The translations under genes were made by a program, and so were the position numbers. The notes beneath the pieces are model-generated. The model was not told the DNA's origin and did no database searches. It saw nothing but the letters and a program-made list of their open reading frames with translations. 64,000 bases of DNA from Halicephalobus mephisto (lineage: Eukaryota; Nematoda; Chromadorea; Rhabditida; Panagrolaimidae): the NCBI GenBank assembly GCA_009193035.1, contig SWDT01000011.1, positions 930,001 through 994,000 of the forward strand. The letters run 5' to 3'. Shown piece by piece: positions 20,709 through 31,060 of this stretch (within the stretch, counting starts at the first letter, position 1; each line of letters opens with the position of its first letter).

Positions 20709-21218
20709 TACAGTAGAACTTGGATATCAGATACCCCTGCTATAACATATCTCACATTATAGCATACGATCTGAGTGTGTTTGGTTAGTCTGCCTTCAAA
20801 TTTACTCCGTTATAACATATCCTTTCTTATAACATACACTTTACCCGGTCCCAAGGAGGTATTTTATATCCAAGTTCTACTGTACAATAGAACTTGGATA
20901 TAAGATATCCCTGCTATAACATATCTCACGCTATAGCATACGGTCTGAGTGAGTGTGTTTGGTTAGTCTGCCTTCAAATTTACCCCGGATATAATATATC
21001 CTTTCTTATAACATACGCTTTGCCTGCTCCCAAGGAGATACCTTATATCGAAGTTCGACTGTAATACTATCACAAAAAATGGAAATAGAACAAGTTTATT
21101 GTGAAATTTTAATACAGCAGAACTTGGATATAAAATACCCCCGCTATAATATATCCTTTCTTATAACATACGCTTTACCTGATTCCAAGGGGGTATTTTA
21201 TATCCAATTTCGACTGTA
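20709..21218. mobile_element. MITE family A array, right (inverted) copy
   Basis: Inverted, near-identical copy of most of the 14728-15396 array, including the short deleted unit (about 21114-21217) and the same 45-bp spacer containing ACAAGTTTATTGTGAAATTT. It lies on the opposite side of block C from where a simple palindrome would place it, so a further rearrangement has occurred. Confidence 0.8.
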
Positions 21219-21451
21219 TTCGAGAAATATTTACATTTTCTATGCGTTTTTTAATTTGTTACTAAAAATTTGTCTTGAATTTCTGAAACTTGACATATCA
21301 ATATTCGAACCAAAAGATGACCCATGAATCATATCTGAGCGAAAAATCCAAATCTCAACTTCCACGTTTGATCACCAGCTTTAATAACGTCGAACACAAA
21401 TTTCTCTAGAACTAAACGTGATAAAACTTCTTACTACTGATTGTGTGGTTC

Positions 21452-21473
21452 CTCAACCTTGGGTAATTAAACA
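21452..21473 (-). ncRNA. SL1-like spliced-leader 22-mer (candidate or pseudogene)
   Basis: Read on the minus strand this 22-mer matches the conserved nematode SL1 leader at 20 of 22 positions, including the whole core TTTAATTACCCAAG and the final TTGAG. The next two bases are GA, not the GT donor an active SL RNA needs. GAAATTTGTG, which resembles an Sm site, lies about 55 bases downstream on the same strand. It may be a decayed SL RNA gene, or the 5' end of a retrocopied trans-spliced mRNA. Confidence 0.4.
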
Positions 21474-21719
21474 AACACATACAAAAGAAAGCGATGAATA
21501 TAAATAATCAAAATAATGGAAAATACAAAACATAATACATTACGATTATTTAAAAATATTTCGTAATTATGGTAGAACAAAAAACGCGATTGAAACACAT
21601 TAATCGTGAAGCATGGGGGTCCATTTGCCTCTTTTGTGTTGATGAATCATCTGGGGGTCTTGTCACTAATAGAATCTTCGATTACGTCAAAAAGAACTGT
21701 CGAATGGGATTTTAAAAAT

Positions 21720-22215
21720 CTCCGTTAACTGGGCGGTTCTTTGAACTTTTATAAATCGTCGAATGGATCGAATGCTGCACGTGAAACCTACATCATGGTC
21801 TATTGTACCTGAATGAATTCAATTAGTGCGGTATTTTATATTTTTATGTACTACTGACAAAATTTTTTTAAATTGCCCAATTTTTTGGAAACTTGATCAT
21901 TTAGATTTTTTAATATCAATGAAGTACTTGTTTGTTTTTTGCTCTTTCTTCACAATCGTCAATGGAGCTTGTGACTTGATAGCTGAAGAAATAAAGTTCG
22001 CCGAATTGTACGTAAAATATTACATGAATCCCTTGAGTCTTAATCGAGTCATGTTCGTGATCGAGGAAATAGAATGGCTCATCCGGGAGGGCATCAATAA
22101 CGACACCGAATTTTTCCACGAATGTAGGTGACTTAAGTTTATCAATCCCATTATGTTCATCAATTTAGAATTCTTCAAAGTCTATTCATATAGGGTACTG
22201 TAATCTATACAATTT
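21720..22215. repeat. Inverted segmental duplication, block C right arm
   Basis: Inverted counterpart of about 17090-17580. Identity is high through the coding region and falls off upstream. Confidence 0.82.
21919..22131 (+). CDS. Small secreted protein, duplicated (copy 2 of pair C)
   Basis: 70 aa with the same signal peptide (MKYLFVFCSFFTIVNGA) as the gene at 17392. It differs at two positions (DLIAEE for DLKAEE; LSLNRV for LSLDRV). The frame and stop are conserved, which supports coding. Function unknown. Confidence 0.65.
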   Translation: MKYLFVFCSFFTIVNGACDLIAEEIKFAELYVKYYMNPLSLNRVMFVIEEIEWLIREGINNDTEFFHECR

Positions 22216-22429
22216 TGATTTTTCGATATAGCATAATAATGTTTCGGAAAATGCAAATTTATAAATAACTTTCATATAAAACCGCGTGAGAGTCGATATC
22301 AGTCAAACTTCCTCGTACTGGTCTCAATTCTAAAAAGAAATCTTACAAATTGATTCCCATTGGTTTTAATTCCAAGAAACGGAGGACGATAAACTTTAAC
22401 TACATACAAAAAAGGATAAATTAAAACAG

Positions 22430-23030
22430 CTTTAATGTATCAGTTACACTATGTTCAATGTATCGATATATTATATAAAATGGACTAATATCAGCTTCTT
22501 TTATCGATATATTAAATAAATTGAACTGATATCAGCTTCATGTATTGATATATAAAATTGACTAATATCAGTTTTATGTATCGATATATAAAATTGACTA
22601 ATATCAGCTTCATGTATCGATATATTATATAAAATGAACTGATATCAGCTTCATGTATCGATACATTGAATACAATACATTTGACACATTAAAACGGCTT
22701 TAATGTACCCATATATTAAATATAAACATCTACATCATATTTAATATATTGGTATATTACATATAATGGATCCAATAAATTAGAATTATTTTAAAGTACC
22801 CATACATTGCGTAAAATACACTGATATCAGCTTAATGAATCAGTGCATTGAATATGATGTGTCTGATACATCAGAGGCGGTTCAATGCATTAAATACAAT
22901 CCATCGATATCAACTTAATGTATTTATACATTGAGTATAACGTACCCGGTATATCAGAACCGTTTAGTGTATTTATAAATTATAAATTATATATCATTTA
23001 TCCATTTTTGTATGTAGTACTCAGTGCGAA
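22430..23030. repeat. Degenerate tandem repeat with palindromic ATATCGAT/GATATC motifs
   Basis: About ten copies of a 40-60-bp unit built from TTCATGTATCGATATATTA, TATAAAATGAACTGATATCAG and TTTAATGTA. Only in the right arm of the duplication. No coding. Confidence 0.8.
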
Positions 23031-23133
23031 AAAAGAATACTTTACCAGAGCAAAAAACTAGAAATAATTCGTGTTTTCTATGAGATCGAATGATCTATTG
23101 GAACAGCTCGTCTTGGATGGGAATATTTAAGTA

Positions 23134-23303
23134 CAGTGAAACCTCGCTAAAAACAACCCTAAGGGACGGCAGAAATATTGTTTTTAGAGGAGTTGCCTTT
23201 ATCGAGGGGTTTACTAGGGGAAAATCCACAGTAGGGGTCGGAACCGAGTTGTCTTTAAAGAGGATTTGCTCTTATTGAGGGTGTTTTTAGCGAGGTTTCA
23301 CTG
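23134..23303. mobile_element. MITE family B, 170 bp, TA target site, empty site present in the other arm
   Basis: Ends are CAGTGAAACCTCGCTAAAAAC and its reverse complement, about 21-bp terminal inverted repeats, flanked by TA on both sides. The left arm of the duplication has the uninterrupted sequence with a single TA at 16398-16399, which is the empty site. A Tc1/mariner-type non-autonomous element. Confidence 0.9.
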
Positions 23304-23387
23304 TATTTTTTCTTTTTGATTGCTTTATAATTTTTATTTCTTTAAATAATTTGAATAAATTTCTGATTTTTTTGTTTAGTGATCTTA

Positions 23388-23762
23388 ATGATTTTAGTTG
23401 CTCTTCAAATCGGAAATCGCATGTTGCCCTGGATAGAGTATATTGATTACAGTTCCACCATACAAGAGGTCGCGATTAATGTAGGGGGTCTGCACAAGTA
23501 CAACACCTTGTTAGCTCAGTGGAGAACCGCAACAGCAGCCGTCGTGACTCCTTACTTCAAGGCCGCCCAGAAGGCCATTGCTGATAACCCTAAAGCTAGC
23601 AAAAAAACAAAAAACTGTTTGATTATCCGTGCCCTTCGGCCATACTTGAATGAAGAAAACTCCAAAAAAATCATGAAAAAATTTAGAGAAGTGGCGGATC
23701 CAACTAATTTGGAGAAATTCAGAAAACTTGCCAAGTTTATACCTGTTCTTGGTCTTAATTAA
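23388..23762 (+). CDS. Unknown small protein, duplicated (copy 2 of pair B)
   Basis: 124 aa, differing from the 16314 copy at about four residues (for example IDYSS for TNYSS, FREV for FKEV). The acceptor TTTTTTTGTTTAG lies 9 bases upstream of the ATG. The family-B MITE lies about 85 bp upstream, in what may be its promoter, and is absent from the other copy. Function unknown. Confidence 0.62.
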   Translation: MILVALQIGNRMLPWIEYIDYSSTIQEVAINVGGLHKYNTLLAQWRTATAAVVTPYFKAAQKAIADNPKASKKTKNCLIIRALRPYLNEENSKKIMKKFREVADPTNLEKFRKLAKFIPVLGLN

Positions 23763-24119
23763 ATAAATTAAGTGAAAATTGACCGGAATTATGTGAATTG
23801 TTAATCCAAAATAAATAAAAATTCATTATATTTTAAATTTTCGTCACAAAAATCAAATTAAAAATTAACTGAATAAATATTCGAAAACACAAAAAACAAA
23901 GTCCAATTTTTTTATCTCATTTATCTCTTTGATCGTTTATAAAGTATCATGATCTCTCTTCTACTTCCGTGTTTTAATGTTGCAGAATGAAAAATCAAAT
24001 CCTGTCATTTCTGAAAATAATTATTCTTTTCGTTCTCAAACGAAAATGAAAATTGTCTTCGAAAAAATCTAAAAAACGAAATTAACCTTTACAAAATCGT
24101 CAAAGACCGTGACAAAATC

Positions 24120-24290
24120 GTTAATTTATAAAAAAATAATATCAAAAATAATTTATAAAAAAATTAAAATTGAAAATAATTTATAAAAAAATTAAAATTG
24201 AAAATAATTTACAAAAAAATTAAAATCAAAAATGATTTACAAAAAAATTAAAACCAAAAATAATTTATAAAAAAATTATATTCATTCGAA
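24120..24290. repeat. Short tandem repeat, about 29-bp unit
   Basis: About six copies of AATAATTTATAAAAAAATTA with AAAATTGAA or AAAATCAAA spacers. Non-coding. Confidence 0.7.
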
Positions 24291-24609
24291 TTGATTTTTT
24301 GAAATAAATTATACTTAATTTTATATTTTATCAGATACACGGTCAGAATTCGTATTTAATTTTTCCTAAATGCTTTTGTAAAATAAAATAAAATAAATTT
24401 ATGAAGTTTCATATATCAAAAGTCGGGAAAATGGAAGAATATCCTTACTTTTTTCAAAATTTGGTGAATTAATTTTTGTCGAGAAAAAACTATAATAGAA
24501 AAAAGAACCTGAAGAGATAGCCTGAATATCAGGAACCCCAGAATCAGTATTTTCAGAACTACAAAATGATATATCACTCATTTCAAAAGACTACTTCGAG
24601 TCAACTTCC

Positions 24610-24975
24610 TTTGTTACTTAAAAAACTAAATCACTTTCCACCACGAATACAGTAATTTTTAGAAAAAAATTAACTTTCATCATGAATACAGTAATTTTTG
24701 GAAAAAAATTAAATTAACTCCCACCACGAATACAGAAATTTTTAGAAAAAAATTAACTTTCACCACGAATACAGTAATTTTCAGGAAGAAAATTAAATTA
24801 ACTCCCACCACGAATACAGTAATTTTTAGAAAAAAACAAAATTAAATCCCACCACGAATACAGTAATTTTTGGGAAAAAATTAAATTAACTCCCACCACG
24901 AATACAGTAATTTTTAGGAAGAAAATAAAATCAGCTCTCATCATGAATACAGTAATTATTCGGAAGAAATTGATC
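24610..24975. repeat. Tandem repeat, CACCACGAATACAGTAATTTTT unit
   Basis: Eight copies, 35-48 bp apart, of CACCACGAATACAGTAATTT followed by TAGAAAAAAATTAA-type spacers; the last is a CATCATGAATACAG variant. Non-coding. Confidence 0.85.
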
Positions 24976-25489
24976 TTTGACGTTCAGATGATTTGTTGAC
25001 TTCTTTAAAAAAACTTGTTTCTGAAAAAAATTCTGCTATTTCTAAATTTCATCGAACTTTTTTTGTTATTATTATTTTTTATGGAATTTTAATGGAAAAC
25101 TTTTAAAACAAATTTAGATTTTTTCGAGTTTAATTTTAAAAATTAAAATAATTAAATTTTTTGAATTTGAATTAATTTAGATTTTTCGAGTTTAATTTTA
25201 AAAATTAAAAAATTAAATTTTTCAAATTTGAATTTTTCAAAATAGATTTTAAAAATTAAAATAATTAAATTTTTCAAATTTGAATTAATTTAGATTTTTT
25301 TCGAAATGGATAATTTTTGTTATTTTTAAATATTATTTTTAATCGATCGTGGTAATCCCAAGACAATCCCCTGATTTTTCGAATTTTTTCCAAAACTCAA
25401 ACTACCACGATCCGTCTCTAAAGGATTAGTCTTCACTATTCTTATTCACTAATTCAAAAAATAAAAATTTTCCATTTAAAAAAATCAAA

Positions 25490-25933
25490 GATTATCCATT
25501 GCCATTTGTTTTTTCCAAAGTTGTTTATGGCATGCCGATCTAGATAAGCCAGGCCTTGAGAATTCTGATAACCTCGAAAAAACGACTAACTGGTTATGCA
25601 CTAAGTATTCTTTCTACATAACCGGATCGACCGATAATTGGGGGAGGATTGACAGTCCCAATCATATTTGTTGATCCTCTGTCATGTCAACGACCGTCCT
25701 CCAAATTTGTCAGAATCACATTTGTCTCTGCCAAAAACTATTTAAAAAAATAATTCTTTCTTTACATCTTTAAAAAATAATTCTTTCTTTAAATCTTTAA
25801 AAAAAATATTTCTTTCTTTTAAATCTTTAAAAAAATAATTCTTTTTTTTTTAATTTTTAAAAAATTATTTTTCTTCAAAAAATTACTTTTTTAAATGTTT
25901 AAAATTTTCTTAAATTATTTTAAATTTTTCAGA
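25490..25933 (+). promoter_or_regulatory. Upstream region of the 25934 gene with GATA-type sites
   Basis: A less AT-biased stretch (25500-25740) holds AGATAAGC (about 25553) and TGATAACC (about 25569), both WGATAR sites, plus CGATAATT, then a T/A-rich tandem (AAAAAATAATTCTTTCTTT) just before the start. WGATAR sites drive intestinal genes in nematodes, so gut expression is a reasonable inference. Confidence 0.45.
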
Positions 25934-26362
25934 ATGAAATTCTTCATTGTTCTTTTTGTTTCGATTTTTGCTGGATGTGTTTTTGGTCAAAGTGATCAAC
26001 TTAGTCAATGTAGAGCCGAACTCGAAAAAATCCACAATGAGGCTACTCTCCAAATCAAGAATCTCACTGACATCATCCAAGAGTACATCGACGGTGTCGC
26101 TAAGAACGCTTCACTTGGGGACGTTTTGAAGCACAAAATGGAGGCGACAGCTACTGACATCAAGAGCAAATGGAACTCTTTCGCTGACAATGTTAAGAAA
26201 ACTTTCTCTGACCTAGGGGGAACCATCACCAATGCCTGGCAAAACATCTTCGGAAATCCGACAACCGTCGTGCCTACGATCAGACCCGGAGTTACGACCG
26301 CTCCTGTATCAACGACTGCTGCTCCTTCTTTCTGGGACAAAGTCCGCAGTATTTTTGGTTAA
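25934..26362 (+). CDS. Secreted helical protein with Thr/Pro linker
   Basis: 142 aa from the ATG one base after TTTTTCAG. MKFFIVLFVSIFAGCVFG is a signal peptide. Residues about 22-100 are predicted amphipathic helix (CRAELEKIHNEATLQIKNL; ATDIKSKWNSFADNVKKTF), followed by AWQNIFG, a Thr/Pro-rich linker (PTTVVPTIRPGVTTAPVSTT) and a second SFWDKVRSIFG that echoes AWQNIFG. One Cys remains in the mature part. The helices recall apolipoprotein-type lipid-binding segments, but I do not recognise a family. An AATAAA-like AATAAAC follows the stop. Confidence 0.72.
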   Translation: MKFFIVLFVSIFAGCVFGQSDQLSQCRAELEKIHNEATLQIKNLTDIIQEYIDGVAKNASLGDVLKHKMEATATDIKSKWNSFADNVKKTFSDLGGTITNAWQNIFGNPTTVVPTIRPGVTTAPVSTTAAPSFWDKVRSIFG

Positions 26363-26482
26363 CCTTACCGTTAATAAACTATTCTATTTTGATCTGTTTA
26401 TGTTCAATGTAAAACAGCTAGGAGTTTGATCCAAGCCATAAACACAAATCTAATTTCCTTCCAAAGACCAACTTCTATCGGT

Positions 26483-26988
26483 TTAGACAGAATCGGGGTC
26501 AGCATCGATGGCCTTAAACCAGTGACCGCACTCACAGCGTTGAGTCAAGCCTTTGCGGACAACCGTGAAGTTGACGTGACCACTGTCCGGTTCGCCTAGA
26601 ATGAAAAATTAAGCACTTTCTGGGAAATAAGAACTTACACATGCATCCGACAATACGGAAGTCAAAGTGAGCAGGGACCAAGTTAGGCTTCTCGCGGGTT
26701 GATACTTCGGCGCGGTAGTAGACTTTCGGTTCGTAACGATCATCTCCAGCAAGACGAGCAATCAGCATCTTCTTTTCGCGACCAGTAGCGTGTTCCAATG
26801 GATCGGGATCTGGAATTGCACATGGATATAGCTGGGGGAAACTAAGGAAGAAGCGACTTACAATACCCATAGTCTTCAGGATTAGCTTCGGTGGCGTAAC
26901 CTCGAGTAGCGAGGGTGGAGACGGCCGAAACAGAGCGGCTCTTGGCCAAGTTGACAAAGACAGCAACACGAGATGCAAGGCTGGCCAT
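26483..26988 (-). CDS. cox-5B: Cytochrome c oxidase subunit 5B (mitochondrial)
   Basis: Three exons: 26988-26862, 26809-26639 and 26595-26483, giving 136 aa. The first 35-40 residues are an Arg/Ser/Ala-rich mitochondrial presequence (MASLASRVAVFVNLAKSRS). The mature part has DPLEHATGREKKMLIARLAGDDRYEPK, then RIVGCMCEPD and RCECGHWFK, giving the Cys ligands of the COX5B zinc site. The subunit sits on the matrix side of complex IV. The start is 4 bases after GGAATTTCAG, a trans-splice-type acceptor. Confidence 0.94.
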
Positions 26989-27750
26989 GCTTCTGAAATT
27001 CCACAGTAATATTGTGGAAAAAGCAAAAAAATTATATACAGCACGAAAATCGAGAAAAATGTCAAAAATCGATAAATTTCCCGCGAAAAGCTGTAAACAG
27101 GGTAATCTAGAATTCAGCAACGAATATTTACGAAATTAACATGGTTAAAATTATATAAAAATAAAATAATACAAAGTTCAACAAAATCACGTAAAATAAA
27201 GCAAAAGAAACATGGTCGAGACGCGACCAAGTATTTCGCGGCGGGACCACCCGACGGAAAGGGATTGACTGGCTTGTGCCCAGGATAACTGATAAAAACG
27301 AAAAACTGGCAATTACAAAATTGTCTCAGCACGAATTTTCATAATATTTAGATTTTCAAACCTCGGTTCCTAAAGTTTCCATCGAATTTCTGCAGTACTT
27401 TTTAATTTTTTTTTGGGATTTTCGGAAGTTTTGGATTCTTGTACTGGGTGCTGGAAAGTTCTACAAATTTTCAATTAAAAATTAATCATAAAAATCGGAA
27501 ATTTTTTATAAAATTATTTTGACATGAATTATCATAGTTTTAAATTCAAATTTTGATTCCTAAAATTTCCACTGAATTTCTGCGATATTTTAATTTTTTT
27601 TGTAATTTTCGAAGATTTTAGAATTTACTGAGTTCTAAAAATTTTTAATTAAAAATCAATTTTAAAAATCGGGAATTTTTAAAAATAAAACTACTGCGAT
27701 ATGGATTTTCATAATATTTTATTTTAGATGTTGATCCTTGAAATTTCTAC
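26989..27750. other. Intergenic region upstream of COX5B
   Basis: Contains a GC-richer island at about 27205-27295 (GGTCGAGACGCGACC is a perfect hairpin) that is not clearly coding, then AT-rich repeats of the TTTTCATAATATTT / TTGATTCCTAAAATTTCCAC type at about 27350, 27535 and 27710. No gene recognised. Confidence 0.4.
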
Positions 27751-27807
27751 TAAATCCTAAAATGTTCGAAAATTTCCTCCAAAATTCTAATTCCATAAAC
27801 ATAAAAA
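27750..27807. repeat. Direct repeat, left boundary of the 27.8-31.2 kb segment
   Basis: Contains ACTAAATCCTAAAATGTTCG and TTCTAATTCCATAAACATAA. It is nearly identical over about 55 bp to 31233-31292, in the same orientation. Confidence 0.85.
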
Positions 27808-28121
27808 GTAGTATACAATAGGCGTTTCTAGAACAGCCAAAATTCCTCCCACCACCCACCACGCCAACACTTCAATATTTAGGGTACAAACTGTTAAAAA
27901 TCATAATTTTACAAAAAATATCTTGTAAAATCAATATGTAGATTCATCCTCGCCCAGATCTAGGACAGCCTGAAATCCCCCCACCCTCCACCATACCAGT
28001 TGCTCAATATGCGAGGTTTCAGCTGCAAAAAAGCTTCAATTAAACAATATTATCACACAAGTCATATAGAATATTTATAAATGCACCCAGATAACACGTT
28101 TACTAAATTATAAATTAAACT

Positions 28122-29547
28122 CTATTCGGTCGTTTGCATATCCTCATCTGGGGCAGATCGCTTGACTCCTTTCCGTTCAACATTCGCAGCTGTCATGACT
28201 GTTAAAGCTAAAGTTATATTTTTAAAGTTACTAATATGCATAATAAATACCTGAAGCTACGGGAAAAATTGTCAATTGTGGCGTTTCTTCACAGAAGCTC
28301 AACACACGTACCAAAAAGTTGTCCAACGGCCACGTTTTAGGAAATCCTCTTCCTCCCAATGCAATACCAATAAGTTGTCGCGGAGGGTCGAGTGATATGA
28401 CAGGACCGCCGGAGAAGCCCTTAGAGCCACCAGAATCACCATATACACAATTCTTTCGTACAACACCAGTCATAATCGATCCCTTCACAGCATTCGGCGA
28501 TTTGATGAATTGGCGGCCAGTGTTTCCATCCAACGGATATCCCTGAGATTTAGGGAATACACTTCAAAAAGGATTTCTAATATAACAAACCAAAGCGAAG
28601 TAAGCCTTCCCGACTTCACACAATCCAACTTCCAGCGGTTCCACCTCGAAATCATTTTCAACTGTTTGCAGTAATGCCAAATCCAATTCTTTGTTTTGAA
28701 AGATGATGTTAACTTCATACGCGTTGTCGAGCTGATCGAAGATTGTTAGAAGATCATTAACTTTCTTATCCTTTGGAATACAGTGACTAGCAGTGGCTGC
28801 TAAGTCCTTCTCAATAATTGTAATGCACACACGAGTGTTTCCATCCATCAGATAGAATAAGTAGTTGAAAAACTTCATTATGCTTGCATCGGACTTGGCT
28901 AAAAATAAATTTAAAATATCATTACTAGATAATAAATCATTAATATATAATAAATCCATATTGATTATTAAACACTAACCTTCCATTGGAGTCTGTGGAC
29001 GCGATCGTCGAGCGTCTTCCCATACAAGCCTGTAATTTGCACTCTTCCATTCATCTCCAAGATGAAAGACTGAATTAACGCTCCTAAATTATTAAAATTA
29101 TTCATCAACTGTTATATCTTTACTTAATAATAAGACAGAAATATAAGAATAGGGACAAGTTTACTAAATATCAGAGCTACACTCAGGGAGGACACACCGA
29201 TACACCGAAGTGTTCCCTTTTATACTCCTCAGTGGAGAGAAGGGACGGTTAAGACTTCGGTATTCTGAATATCTCTGGTCATGAGGACTGTGCGTCCACA
29301 ACATCAACTAAATTGCTAAGAAAGCAAAATAAAGGTAAGTACGAACTCACTTTAATGCCACATCATCTCTAAGCAGCGAAACTGGTACACTATCTTCCAA
29401 CAAAAACGCTCTTCGAAGAGTTTCTATACTGACTTCGCCATTCACTTCAGCTTGCACCTTTAGATCTTTGCCATTTGCATGTACAGTTATAAACTAAAAA
29501 ATAAGATAATTCTAACCGGTTAGTATAGGAAAACGTACGGAATCCAT
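28122..29547 (-). CDS. Intracellular trypsin-like serine protease (possible Maverick cargo)
   Basis: Six exons: 29547-29539, 29493-29351, 29083-28980, 28898-28591, 28542-28251 and 28198-28122, giving 310 aa with every phase consistent and no stops. The chymotrypsin-fold triad is visible: His124 in ATASHC, Asp158 in LDLALL and Ser232 in GFSGGPV (GDSGGSKGFSGGPV, with a duplicated SGG). There is no signal peptide. An N-terminal stretch of about 85 residues (FITVHANGKDLKVQAEVNG) may be a small beta-grasp-like domain, and the C-terminus is basic then acidic (KRSAPDED), suggesting a nuclear or cytosolic protein. It lies beside a decayed Maverick polymerase inside a segment bounded by direct repeats. 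Nematode Mavericks are reported to carry worm-specific protease (wosp) cargo; assignment to that family is my inference. The alternative is an unrelated host trypsin-like gene. Confidence 0.75.
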
Positions 29548-29786
29548 CGAAAGACAAATAGAGGACAAAACCAAAGGCGGACGTTTAAAAATAATAAATA
29601 GCAAAAATAAAATAAAAATTACGTATAAATATTGCGGAGACAAAGCACTCTGCAAACGGGAAAACGAGAACAAAGCTGACACATAATGCCAAAAGGCGGA
29701 AAAGCGCGCAAATTTGAATGCGCATAAATAAACGACAATATTCTCAGCGTAGGTACTTTAACTGTTGTTTTCTAACTGTAATACTT

Positions 29787-31060
29787 TCAAATCTTATAGT
29801 GTCCATGAGCTAATGTGTTTATTTTATTGTTACAAATATATCTTTTAAATTCATCTTTATCATCTTCATTCAATGCATTTTTGTTTTGTTTTAAGGTATA
29901 AATTTGGTGCTTCTTTGCTTGAATCATGAATTTCTCTTTTCGAGTAACTTTTCCTTCAAACAAACATCTTTTATAGTCTTCCATTCTTAAGGTTTTGGTT
30001 GCATTCTTCTTAATTCCCTTTGATTTCTTTTTCTCCTCATCAGCAACACTGAACGCATATTGTTTTGGTTTTAAAAATACTCCTTCTTCCATAATCTTTC
30101 CATTCAATTCATCCTCAAACTTCCCAATCACCTTCTTATTGGATTTATCATGTAGTGGATGATCTTTTGGATAATCACTGAAGTCGAATCAGGTTTTCAA
30201 GCGCAGATAGTCGGTTTCACCGTTTTCGCTCATATCTTTATAGATATCTTTAGTTTCAACTTCATATATCAAACTGTCGGTGTCTTGATAACATAGTCCT
30301 AATTTGTCTCCATACTTCTTTAATATCACATCATAATGAAATTCATACATCAAATATTTGCTGAAGTCTAAAATACAGAATCCTACATACCGTAAAACCT
30401 CTAATAGAAGGGCACCTTTTGGGGGACATTGAAAAATAGACGGGCACCCTCCATTTGAAGGGCACCTCTATTAGACGGGCACCATTCTTAAAGGGTTGAA
30501 CAATAGACAGGCAGCCCTTCTATTAGAGGTTTTACGGTAGATTGGTTTATTAAATTCAAAGCTTGTTTTTCCCATCTCAACACTCAACAAATTCTCATTC
30601 ATGATTATACTATTTTTGAAGTTAGGTTTTCTAATTAATTTTAGGGCTTTATTTTCATCAATTAACAATTGAATTTCTACTTTGTTCCGTATGTTCTCCA
30701 TAGTGTTTCCGAATACAGCATTGTTCATTAGTTTAAAGAAGTCCTTTTCGAAATCATTCTTAGCTTGTTTCCTCAAATTTGTATTCAACATTATATATTT
30801 TTCCATCTCATTGGTTTTCTTAAATGTCAAGATTCTGCGTATTTTCCTCAATTTTAATCCATGATCTAACGCCTGAATCAGATTTTTATAATGAATTACG
30901 TATTTTTCCTTATCAAACAAAGTATTCATTAGTTTTGAAACTTTTTATTTATTTACTTTTGTATTTTTTGGACAAAATGGAAAATCATTGTGCTTGTTGT
31001 GTAATTCTCTTGGATATTCTAGATCTACTTTTAAAATACAGTTTTTTTTATTTTATTTAA
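29787..31060 (-). pseudogene. Maverick/Polinton protein-primed DNA polymerase B, C-terminal remnant
   Basis: Read from 31060 down to 29787. It includes [68 protein letters not shown] (the catalytic DTD of motif C) and the GKFEDELNGKI ... RYICNNKINTLAHGHY end, all typical of Maverick polymerase B. The gene is dead: the N-terminal two thirds are missing, there is an in-frame TAA at about 30946-30948 and a TGA at 30189-30191, and a 148-bp MITE interrupts it at 30390-30537. The polymerase replicates the element by protein priming in intact Mavericks. Its AT content equals that of the surroundings, so the insertion is not recent. Only this gene of the element is recognisable, apart from the possible protease cargo. 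Confidence 0.9.
30390..30537. mobile_element. MITE family C, 148 bp, inserted in the Maverick polymerase remnant
   Basis: Ends are CCGTAAAACCTCTAATAGAA and its reverse complement (perfect terminal inverted repeats of at least 23 bp), flanked by TA at 30388-30389 and 30538-30539. The interior repeats GACGGGCACC and AGGGCACC. Reading frame resumes exactly after one TA is removed, which proves insertion into the coding sequence. Confidence 0.92.

Larger units (their letters stand above)
23105..23905. repeat. Inverted segmental duplication, block B right arm
   Basis: Inverted counterpart of about 15800-16440 plus the inserted MITE at 23134-23303. Confidence 0.85.

Noticed and set aside
21079..21327. 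82-aa frame in the right MITE array
   Set aside because: It runs through MITE terminal repeats and a shared spacer; the matching frame in the left array (14681-14866) ends differently.
27114..27332. 72-aa minus-strand frame upstream of COX5B
   Set aside because: No domain, mixed composition and no clear splice context; the GC-rich hairpin there is noted instead.
28319..28546. Plus-strand 75-aa open frame over the protease
   Set aside because: Antisense of the exon carrying the catalytic Ser loop.
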